A program made the translations under genes and the position numbers. DNA of 64,000 nt from Thunnus maccoyii (lineage: Eukaryota; Chordata; Actinopteri; Scombriformes; Scombridae): NCBI RefSeq assembly GCF_910596095.1, contig NC_056535.1, positions 2,141,001-2,205,000 of the forward strand, read 5' to 3'. This document shows positions 55,501-64,000 of this stretch, piece after piece (positions within the stretch are counted from its first letter, which is position 1; each line of letters begins with the position of its first letter). Below the pieces are notes generated by a model. It was given only the letters and a program-made list of their open reading frames with translations, did no database searches and was not told the DNA's origin.

Positions 55501-58500
55501 CCCCTCTCAACCCCAGACTGGAGCCCACCTCAGGTGAAAGCCCAGGGGACCCTTGTCATGCCGGCTCATACGTTCAATTTTATGATGGACGGGACAGGAG
55601 CTCGCCTGCCCTCGGGCCTCCTCTGTGTGGGAAGAGTCCGCCGCGGCCGGTGCTGTCCACGGGAAACTACCTGACGCTGAGGCTGGTCACCCGGGGGACT
55701 CAACCCAGAGTGGACTTTGTGGGGGACTTCACCTCCTTCAGACTGGGTAAGACAGACAAAGAGATGCTTAGAGTCTTACAGCCACTGTGGTGGGACGTAC
55801 AAAAGCAAACAATAATGCAGTGAAACTGAAATGAGTAAATAATGGGCTAGTTGGTGGCGTTCACTCCTCTGAGTCCATCATATTCTGTAACCACATACCT
55901 CTGAGTGAATTAGTGTTTAATCATCATCAGTTTTTTGAAAGTGTGTTTGTAATCAGTTGGTTAATGAATGGTTAGGTTAGTTGTTAAGTGCCATTTAATT
56001 TACCTGCACACTGATTTAGACTGATGTCTAAACCGCTGGCCCTGAGTTGTAGGATTTTATTTTAATTTAACGAAATATGCTGCCTAATAAAGCACTAACA
56101 GTTAATTGACATTGACTCTACAGATTATCACAATCAGCTGCTAATGCAATAAGAGGTGCTATAGGCTGAAGTAAGATTTAAATGGACACCTGCCAGCCAG
56201 TCAGAATCAAGTATTTTCTGTGGCCAATAGACAATCATCAATGAACACAGAGAGGCTTAAAACTGACCACAACTTCAAAACAGACTGTATGGCCACAGGT
56301 CATGTGCGGTTTGTGGTGATGAAGATTCCAATCCTTTAATATTTCGTAATTATTAGTTTTCCTGGCCCAACATTGACCTGATGTTTACTGTTTTCCTGTG
56401 CAACGAGCGATTATCACTGACATTTAGAGTGTGCTCACTTTCAGTCAGAGCTCCAAGTTAAATGGTTTAGATAATCTGACAACATGTCTGATTGTCTGAC
56501 TGCCCATGTTTCTTGACCTGTCAGACTTAATTGCATTCCCAGATCTTAGCACAGAATGATCCATTTTCTCCCCTTCCTTCTCAGGTTTTAACCAATCAGA
56601 ATGCAGCAGTGAACCCTACTTCACCTGCAGGAATGGGAAGTGCATCCCTCTCAGTCTGGTGTGTGATGATAAGGGCATTGACAACTGTGGGGATGGAAGT
56701 GACCTGGAGGAAAACCTGACCACCGGGTGCAAAGGTCAGTGAGGTGATTCGGTAGCTGGTCAGGATGCTGATACTGCATCAGCCTCCCTGATTTTATTTA
56801 GGGAGTGTATCTTTAAACTACAACAAATTTAATAGTTGACACAAATTTGTCCTCCATCAGCAGGTCAGCTTTTACCTCCCGAGCCTCCACCGCCAATAGC
56901 AACCCCACCCCCACCTTTTGTGAATCCACCCACTGTACCAATTCCTACCCATATGAACTGTGGCATGTCAGACAGCCCTCCCAGTCATGAGTCAGTAACA
57001 GGTGAGTGACATAATAATAGTTTTAATTCATCTAGCAGGAAAACATTCCACTAGGCTGGAATAAATCAATGTGTAATGCACTATGCTTATACTGCAGCCG
57101 GTTGGTTTGTAAATAAATTAATTAAGTGTCCATTTGGATGCAAAGTGGCCCAATGAGTGGGCATAAAACTAATGGAGGTGACCACTGAGTTGTTAATTTC
57201 ACCTAAAGACTAAACTAATAAATGGTGATGGATTCTCACGGCAGAAAGCAGTCTTTTGAGTGATCTGTCTCTATTCCAGCATCACAGGTGCAGACAGAGG
57301 CTGTCTGGGCTGACCTGTCAGCTTCTGATTGCTTTTAAGACTGGGAGAAAGAGGAAGTATTTGGTGTGAGCAGCTTTGCCTTTAAAACAGCAGCCGTTCT
57401 CCTCGGTTCACCTGCACATAGTTTTTCAGGTACTTGGCAGGTCAATTGTTCCTGCATCTTGGAGAAGTTGCCACAGTTCTTCTGTGGATTTAGGCATCTC
57501 AGCTGCTTCTGTCTCTAAGTTCCTGATTTTTATTAACTGGTCATCTCCTGTTTATATGTGGTGGTGACCACCAGTGCCAAGACATAGGCCAAGGTAATAC
57601 CAGCATTAATGCTTGTGGCCTTCATCAGGGTCATCTGAAGGCCACAAGCCGAAACGCGTCGGTCAACTAATAAAGTTGTTCCTCATACTACAAGAGTTGC
57701 TGGAGTTCTCATCTTTCTAGACTTCTTTCCCTTCTCCATGCACCTTGGAAGTAGGTGAAGTTGTGCCAGAGACCCTCACTCCGCAACACCAGCATTTATA
57801 ACAGCAATATTCCTAACCCACATTCATCGATTTCCATAAAGTAAATGCGAGTGGTGTTGTTGTGTTGACTTAAACTTTTGTGAAGTTTGACAAGCAAATC
57901 TGCACCGTTGTCCAATTGCAAACCATTATGATAGTGATGATCTTTGAGGGAACGGCAAGGACCAGAAAGTCCAAAATACAGGATGCTATCATATTAGCTG
58001 TTTTGCATGACCCATAGTTAATGACTACATCACCAAGCTTCCAGCAGCATTTATTTCACAAGGACGCAGGAATTTCACTGTGCCGATTTCTGGTGTGACA
58101 GGCACAAATGTCAGTGTTAACCAGTTCCATTCCAATATGTTAGTACTCAGTACTTCCTGACTTCCTTACCCTGTCTGTGACTCTCAGCCCCAATTCCATC
58201 GGTTCCTACTGACAAAATAATCTAAATATAAACATAAATAAGTTTTACTTTTTTAAAATAGCCATTGCCACTGTAGTTTTAAGCAAATGATAATCAAACA
58301 GGAGTAAATATTGAATTTGTTGAGGACTATTTTATGAAGAAGATCCACATTTCCACATTTTTGGTTCTCTATATTTATATGTTGTACACGTTTCTGGTTA
58401 CCACCACTGCTAACACTCAGGACACTCAAGCCAGTGTCACTGTGGCTTCTTTTTGGTTAAAAATGTGAGAGTGGACTGAGCATTCTCCCATGTACTTCTC

Positions 58501-59424
58501 TTTATTTAGACAGTAGGAAGGCAGAGAGGGAGTCAGAGTTGGACAGCCCAAAAACACAAAACCTACAGTGGTGGTAATGAAAACAAGTATTGGGCAGACA
58601 AGTTTTTTTATCCCATGTCAAATTTGATCCCATGTACAGCCCCAATGGAAAGACTATCACTTCAGAAATGTTTTACCTACTTTCACCCAGTTCGTTGTTT
58701 GATACAACATGTTTCATGACATTTGGAAACCATCATTGTAACTTTCTAAACATGAGTGAAGTCTACAATATACTGTACTGTATGTCATCCCTACAAATGA
58801 GCCACTGGACTGTACACTAGCTAAGGATTTGGCAGAGCTAGAAGCAGCAATATTTTACAACTATTACTTTGATGAGGCCAAGCAATGAATGGTGTGTGAG
58901 CCTTCCTCAGTCTGTGGTGGCACTGTACAGTTTGAAGAGTTAAAACCTGTAGTTTGGTGAATCCTATTCCATGTGGAAAAAGTGTGTACAGTTCCTTTGT
59001 ACAGTAAGTCACTGGTGTTATATATACTGTAAGTATATCCTACCAGCATTGTAATTTGCGAAGTGAATATGGCTGGACTGTGAGTAAAGATAATTGCATT
59101 TCATCCCTCTCATCTCCAGACTCTCCTGCCTCCTTGTCTTTGTTGGTTCTCTACATCATCCTGGGTGTGGTGGCGGGCACCGTGGTGCTCTGCTGGTGTT
59201 GCTGGTCACCCGGCTGGTTCCTGTGGCGAGTCAGTATTTGTCGCTTCTTACCCTGCTGCAACTCGGCCTGTGCCTCCTGCCAGCTCTGCGCCCGCAGCTG
59301 CACCCACAGCAAGGAGCACCGACTGGCAAAGGTCACCCCTCATGCACCGGTCAATGGGACACCGACAGGCACGGCGGCCACCACCAACAACGCTGAAGAA
59401 AACGTTACCAGTGCTGCTGTTTAG
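52477..59424 (+). CDS. ldlrad2: LDL receptor class A domain-containing protein 2 (LDLRAD2-like), 5 exons, 391 aa; gene-level entry
   Basis: Coding exons are 52477-52573, 55261-55746, 56585-56734, 56864-57001 and 59120-59424. All junctions are GT-AG and phase 1. Residues 1-29 form a signal peptide (basic RPVR, then LLLLLCFMTL). Residues 34-195 are CUB-like with four Cys; FCGQTIRGDG, HFRFFLVYSL, SYVQFYDG and LRLVTRGTQPRVDFVGDFTS closely match human LDLRAD2. Residues 199-243 are an LDLa module with six Cys and the Ca2+-binding DNCGDGSDLEE. A Pro-rich stalk (246-290) follows, then a membrane span (about 296-318) and a cytosolic tail with many Cys (CRFLPCCNSACASCQLC). The family's molecular role is not established. 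The tail suggests palmitoylation, an inference. It is longer than the roughly 270-residue human protein as I recall it. Confidence 0.92.
52574..55260 (+). other. ldlrad2 intron 1 (2.69 kb)
   Basis: AT-rich with a degenerate AGT/GCA trinucleotide tract at 52730-52800 and a GC-rich island at 54670-54780 that holds a G-quadruplex motif. No exon is recognised. Confidence 0.75.
54686..54711 (+). other. Predicted G-quadruplex motif
   Basis: Four G-runs of three or more (GGGGG, GGG, GGG, GGGG) are separated by loops of 4, 5 and 2 bases on the sense strand of ldlrad2 intron 1. This matches the G3+N1-7 pattern. It stands out in an AT-rich setting. Confidence 0.7.
55261..55746 (+). CDS. ldlrad2: ldlrad2 coding exon 2 (CUB-like domain)
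   Basis: It encodes residues 33-194, the whole CUB-like region, with cysteines in FCGQ, TDCHL, DPCHA and PLCGK. A Pro/Ser-rich insert (about 96-125) between strands is longer than in human. The exon is GC-rich compared with its introns. The acceptor is TTGTCAG and the donor GTAAGA. Confidence 0.92.
55747..56584 (+). other. ldlrad2 intron 2 (0.84 kb)
   Basis: Non-coding with no recognised repeat. It ends in a pyrimidine tract and TTCTCAG. Confidence 0.75.
56585..56734 (+). CDS. ldlrad2: ldlrad2 coding exon 3 (LDLa module)
   Basis: It encodes residues 195-244. All six LDLa cysteines and the acidic DNCGDGSD calcium cage are on this single phase-1 exon, the usual arrangement for a shuffled LDLa module. 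The donor is GTCAGT. Confidence 0.92.
56864..57001 (+). CDS. ldlrad2: ldlrad2 coding exon 4 (Pro-rich stalk)
   Basis: It encodes residues 245-290. Low-complexity proline segments (PPEPPPPIATPPPP) are followed by NCGMSDSPPSHES. The acceptor is a tandem CAGCAG, so use of 56861 instead would add one Ala in frame. The donor is GTGAGT. Confidence 0.85.
57002..59119 (+). other. ldlrad2 intron 4 (2.12 kb)
   Basis: It contains the inverted repeat and hammerhead-like motif at 57611-57670. The 76-codon frame at 58590-58820 is unrecognised and treated as chance. Confidence 0.75.
57611..57670 (+). repeat. Inverted repeat with hammerhead-like core relic
   Basis: gcttgtggccttca (57611-57624) pairs exactly with tgaaggccacaagc (57636-57649), and the plus strand then reads cgaaacgcgtc. 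GGC-CACAA-GCC followed by GAAAC fits stem II and the GAAA box of a hammerhead ribozyme. The minus strand carries ctgatgaaggccacaagc, a perfect CUGAUGA box. Neither strand has both conserved boxes intact. Such motifs occur in Penelope-like and related retroelements. It is a relic at best. Confidence 0.45.
59120..59424 (+). CDS. ldlrad2: ldlrad2 coding exon 5 (membrane span, tail, stop)
   Basis: It encodes residues 291-391. LSLLVLYIILGVVAGTVVLC is an evident membrane segment, followed by CWCCW and a tail with eight more cysteines, then a low-complexity Thr/Ala/Asn end (TAATTNNAEENVTSAAV) and a TAG stop. Confidence 0.9.
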
Positions 59425-60459
59425 AGCAGAGGAGCTGTTCAGTTGATCAGTTTTGGCATACAGAGACAAGGGTTCAGTGGTGAACATGGACATGCATTAG
59501 GCAGTGCAACAGGACCAAGAATCTCTGTGAAGGTGGGACTGATGTGGTCCAGTGTGAGATGAGCTGAATGCATTTGGTTCATGGGTAAACTGTGGTTTGT
59601 GTGCTTTAAATATGATGATGCAGGGGATGAGACTGCTGTGTTTATGTTGCTATGAGAAGGTAAAGCAGGGTACAGTATGAAAAGTAAGAATGTATCTGAA
59701 TGGACTGGATTAAGGGTTTGTGTTCACGGCACATTCTGCCTCTTTTAAAGTTGTCTCTTACATATTAGGATGGCAGCACATTCTGTTTAAGAGACTGCTT
59801 ATGACTTTTGAGAACTTGAGAACAATGAAAAGAGTTAAGTTGTTGGTGTGAACAACTTTGAGTTGTATATTTGTGTTTGTTTATTATATACATGCCTTTT
59901 CACTCTGTCTTAAATATAACAGTAAGATTTTACTGCAGTGAAATTACACTTCCAGCTCACAGCTTTGACCAAAAGTATGCCATGGACACATGCTGGGGAA
60001 ACAGCCCAAGAACTACAAAGTCACTCTCCTGGTGACAACAGCTGTTCTCCCTGGGAGAAATTCCTTCAAACTTTCCACTCTCAGCAGTCCACTGTTGTTC
60101 CAAATAAAAGCCACTCACACAGTATGGAGTCTGGACCAGTGGAGCACAAAGTCATCCAGTCTGCAGCGGTCAACATCTTGTGGGGTAAAACTTAGTATTT
60201 AATATGCTATTGTGCGCACACAATAAAAGGACAAATTACCAAAAAAAGCACTTAGCAAGAAAAGTCAAAAATTGTCAGCTCACATAAGTAGATATCACTA
60301 TAGCAGGTGAGAATTATTAGTAGTGATGGGCACATATCTGTGGGGTGAGACTGAAAAAATATGTATAATTGTATTGATGAATTGGAATAACAGTGAGTTT
60401 TAAAATAAGGTGAAAACAATGTAATTTAATTACATTTCAGTTTGGTATGATAGTTAGCC
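59425..60459 (+). terminator. ldlrad2 3' UTR with candidate poly(A) signals
   Basis: Canonical AATAAA hexamers occur at 60103-60108 and 60222-60227, giving a 3' UTR of roughly 0.7-0.8 kb. Either could be used; neither is confirmed. Confidence 0.5.
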
Positions 60460-60570
60460 CTGTGACAGACTGTATCCTGCCTCTTGCCCAGTGTGAGCCA
60501 GGATAGGCTCCAGCCCCCTGTGATCTTTCAAAATAAATGTGCAGATTTAGATACTGGATGGATGGATGAT
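60460..60570 (+). repeat. Fish repeat with ggatggatgga tail
   Basis: cctgtgacagactgtatcct, gcctcttgcccagtgtgagc, caggataggctccagccccc and a ggatggatggatg tail match a repeat 3' end found throughout teleost genomes. The 5' body is absent. Confidence 0.7.
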
Positions 60571-60949
60571 AAAGATATGAATCATTTACCTCAACAAAAC
60601 AATGATTTGAACACTATTCACCATTATTCAGTCAGTGTTTTTAGTGGTGTGATTAGTTATTGTCTTTTAATGTGCACTGGCCAGTGTGTCAATCATAAAT
60701 AATCCCTCAAGTGTTGAGCCCAGTTATGGTTGTCGTCTCCTGAACTAAGTCAGTCTTGGCTGTATTTAACCTTCCACCAAGGTATAAAGGTAGTCTGTGT
60801 GATAATGAAGCTCATTAGGACTAGTAAACTCTTGGAGAGCCTCTTCAAACATTTGTTCATCTTTCCAATTACTTGCCACCACCTTGTGGCTGTCAGATCA
60901 TATCAGTTTTTCTTTTTATCAATTCATTTTGGTGAGTTCTACCCCTCAT

Positions 60950-61186
60950 ACAAAAGTATGTGGACACCTGCAAATTCCACCTACATGTTGAACATGTCAT
61001 TCCAAAACAATGTTCATTCATCTGCTGCTAGAATAGCTCTTTTGGTTTCAGTTTTTCCAGCAGATGTTGGAACCTTGCTGCAGGGATTTGCTGCCATTCA
61101 GCCACAAGAACATTAGTGAGTTCTAACACTGATGTTGGGTGATAAGATACAGTATACATCCATGGGTGTCCCCATACCTTTAGTGT
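60950..61186. mobile_element. Small Tc1-type MITE
   Basis: The left end acaaaagtatgtggacacct and the right end, which reverse complements to acactaaaggtatggggaca, form imperfect inverted termini about 237 bases apart. The interior text (gggatttgctgccattcagc, cacaagaacattagtgag) matches a non-autonomous Tc1-like fish repeat. It has no coding capacity. Confidence 0.75.
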
Positions 61187-61705
61187 ATTATTTATTTGTG
61201 TGAATCATGAACTTGTAAAGAGAAAGTAAATGAGGGAAGATATGGTTTGTATCTAATGCTGTGAAGTCAATTAAAATGAGGGATTGATATCTTTCTAGTA
61301 GAAGCCTCTGTTCACTCCCGGGCTTCATATACAGTAAAGAGTACAGTAGAGTCACTACCTCTGTCTTACCCAGATTGATGGTCCATGTGAGGGGCAACCT
61401 GTGTTCATGTGTCCACCGGGCAAACTTTCTTTGTGGCGTCCTCCAGATGGAGTAGCTTAATAACCTTTCCTCTTCCAGCCACACTGTGTGTTGTGTAACT
61501 ACATTACACAGAGCCCCCTGCACTGTCTTTTTAGAGATTTTGACTTGTGTTCTTGGTGAGGCATAAGGCCATATGCTTAAACTAACACTGTGTTTCTAAC
61601 TTCCAGGTTGCCAGGCTACAGCACAGTGACGTATGCAGACTTCTTTATCTGTCTCGCTTTCTGCTGAAACTGTACAGGAATACATGTGCGTCTGTAGACC
61701 CATCA

Positions 61706-61739
<34 letters not shown>

Positions 61740-64000
61740 AAGTACAGTACACATCTAGTCACACACACTCAGACATGTGTGTGCATTACTCTGTAGATAA
61801 GGTCAGAGCTCCAGGTGGAAGTTCCTGCCAACAAGACTTTTCTCACATGTTCCTGTTAGCTGGTCTATAATATACAGTTAACAGTCTTCAAATATTCCAC
61901 TGATAAATCCCAGTGTTACATGCAGATTTTATAGGATATGTGTTTAATAAACATTGTAAGAATCTCTGAAAGTCAAGAGGATATTGCACTTACTTTCATC
62001 AGGTGGACACAAACATGACTCCAAATGAATGCTAATGTTGCTCTGTGTCTGTGTGTGTAAATAACAATTGTTTGCATTCACTGTATACAGTGATATTTGT
62101 GTCAGATGCCACTGCACTCAAGTGGCCAAAAAATCAATTATTGCAGCTCTTTAAGGAGTTCATTATATTTCTAAATACATGTAATTAAATATTTTTGAAT
62201 GATGTGGTTTGTTTGAAAGGAATATAATATGTTAACATGTATCACATTACATTTGAAATTCATGAAACATTGCATACAAGCAGAACAGAGACTTCACTTA
62301 AACTGTAGCATAATGTAAATAATGAAAATTTGCTTGAATTCTTAATGAGATGACAAAGAGAGTTTTCTATGCTAAAAATGTATAGGCAACTCTGTTTTAT
62401 GCTTTTTGGACTCTACCTTGCATACAGTTGAATGAACTGTTTCAGTGTCAGTCTTTGTGATGAACATACTGTAATAAATGTTGCAAAGTAGAACTGTTTA
62501 TTTTGTCTTTTAAAATCCCAATTTACCCTTTAGATATATCTTTAGCTGTCATGTTTGTTACAGTTACACCATCCAATGTTTTTCCACTAGACTTTTAAAA
62601 TGAAGTCCTGTGAGTTTGAATAAGCACACACACATTTGTTTGTAATGTTTGTCCCACCGGCAGATCAGTTTCAAACATTGACAAGATGGTAAAGAGATAC
62701 AGTATATTTTCACTTGACTGAAAAACAGCCTGGATGTAATCATGCCCTTGTCTGCAGTGCAGTGCACAGTCTCTGTTGTCCTTCATGTGACTCAGAGGGA
62801 TCACAGGCTGCTTGGGTGACACTGGGAGGGTTTGGCAAAGAGTCAGCAGCTTGTGTTGCTTCTGGTATCCACTGGCAACCTTTCAAGTTAAATCCCTGTT
62901 TCTATGAAAGAGAGAGAAAATAATCTCTCCTGACCCTTTTGTCACCTTGATTTAACTTTCTATGATTGACTTTTTGACCCCCAGTTAAATTAGTATGCTG
63001 GGGGTTCCTAACTTGTTAAATGTATTGACACAAGGCAGCTTCCTGCAGTGGTATTCATGTCAGAAAATGATTTTTGACCTTTCTAAGTAGACAGTAAAAG
63101 CACTTTAAATCTATTTAACCAGCTTCTTATTTGCTAAAGGGTTAAATAAACTTTACAGACTAATCAATGCATGTGATAAACAACAAACTCATTTACAGAA
63201 GTAAATATAACCTCTAAATTTGAATTTAAATCCCCCATAACAGTCATAAATTATGGTGAAGGATAAGTAGAAAACAAGCTAAAAGACTGTGCAGTAATCA
63301 TTAATTGAAGTTATAGGGCTTATTTAACTTTCTACAGTTAGGAAAAAGTGAGGCATTAAATTAAGTGGTTAAAGGGACCATGAGTTGATATTTAATTATG
63401 TGTGAAGAAATTATTAAGGTGTCTTACAGCAGATCTTTGTCTCATAATGATCATAGTATTAAACAAGGATCGATGAAGGTGAAAACAAATCTGGAAATGA
63501 CATTGCCTTTGTTGATTTGCTTTATGTTGGTCAGCTGAAGGTCACACACAGTTGCACACAACTGTTACTGACTGTGACCGCAAAACAATTTCTGGTCACG
63601 TGACCACAAACAATTTGTGTCAGTTTAGCCCAGGTGTGTTCAGAGATTTAAGAGTTATCCATTTCATCCTTCACATAGGCCATCACTCAAACTATTCTTA
63701 GACCAAAGAGTATCCTGTTGACTCAGGGATATATTGGCCTCCCACTTATGTGTGTTCACTTGCCAGGGGGCATTGTCCTATTGTCCATGTGCTATCTCAG
63801 TGAACCATGCTGCTGGACCCGTTAGTGACTCAGCTGAGCCGCCCTGTGACCCTGTAAACCCTTCAGTCAGCCATAAAACACCAGGGGATCAGTGCAAATA
63901 CATTAAGACAAGTATGGTCGGTCAGATCGCTGACTTACCACCCACTGCAAGCTTGGTGCTCAACTGGAGCCCACTGATAAAGGGCTTTACATTTGGAGAG
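61187..64000. other. Intergenic, no gene recognised
   Basis: AT-rich sequence with a CA microsatellite at 61706-61738. The 111-codon reverse frame at 61188-61523 shows no family signature. No exon or RNA gene was found up to the window edge. Confidence 0.5.
61706..61738. repeat. (AC)n microsatellite
   Basis: About 16 uninterrupted AC units. Confidence 0.95.

Noticed and set aside
61188..61523. A 111-codon minus-strand frame near a Tc1-type MITE
   Set aside because: No transposase motif or other homology is visible.

Overview
This is a vertebrate nuclear window. The genes are split by long AT-rich introns with GT-AG junctions, gene starts lie in GC-rich stretches, and the intergenic DNA is full of interspersed repeats of kinds I associate with ray-finned fishes: Tc1-like, hAT and piggyBac DNA transposons, palindromic MITEs, L1 and L2/Maui-type LINE relics, and long CT, GATA and CA microsatellites. 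A teleost, probably a percomorph, is the best guess. No prokaryotic operon, CRISPR array or phage module is present.

Three genes are supported. (1) 9445-9795 on the minus strand is the first coding exon of a CADPS/CAPS-family gene (calcium-dependent secretion activator). The rest of the gene lies beyond the left edge, so 1-9444 is its intron 1. (2) 18862-40981 on the plus strand is a complete 11-exon NAMPT gene (nicotinamide phosphoribosyltransferase, 493 aa). Every junction is canonical and in frame. It is a divergent copy, with a shortened surface loop and changes near the substrate tunnel and phosphate-binding loop. (3) 52477-59424 on the plus strand is a complete 5-exon LDLRAD2-type gene (391 aa): signal peptide, CUB-like domain, LDL-receptor class A module, proline-rich stalk, one membrane span and a cysteine-rich tail.

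Layout: 1-9.4 kb is cadps intron 1 with repeats. 9.4-10.3 kb holds the cadps first exon and GC-rich promoter. 10.3-18.4 kb separates the head-to-head cadps and nampt promoters and holds a Tc1-derived element, palindromic MITEs and a minus-strand LINE relic. 18.5-41 kb is nampt. 41-52 kb is its 3' region followed by a repeat-dense gap with a deleted L1, a piggyBac-like element bounded by TTAA, and a Tc1 element carrying other insertions. 52.2-59.4 kb is ldlrad2. 59.4-64 kb is non-coding with a few small elements.

The three genes do not form a pathway: CAPS primes dense-core vesicles, NAMPT makes NMN for NAD salvage, and LDLRAD2 is a poorly characterised membrane or secreted protein. The most informative observations are the unusual residues of this NAMPT copy, an E-box lying in a LINE relic upstream of nampt, a hammerhead-like repeat relic in an ldlrad2 intron, and the nested transposons. 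I found no convincing undescribed system.
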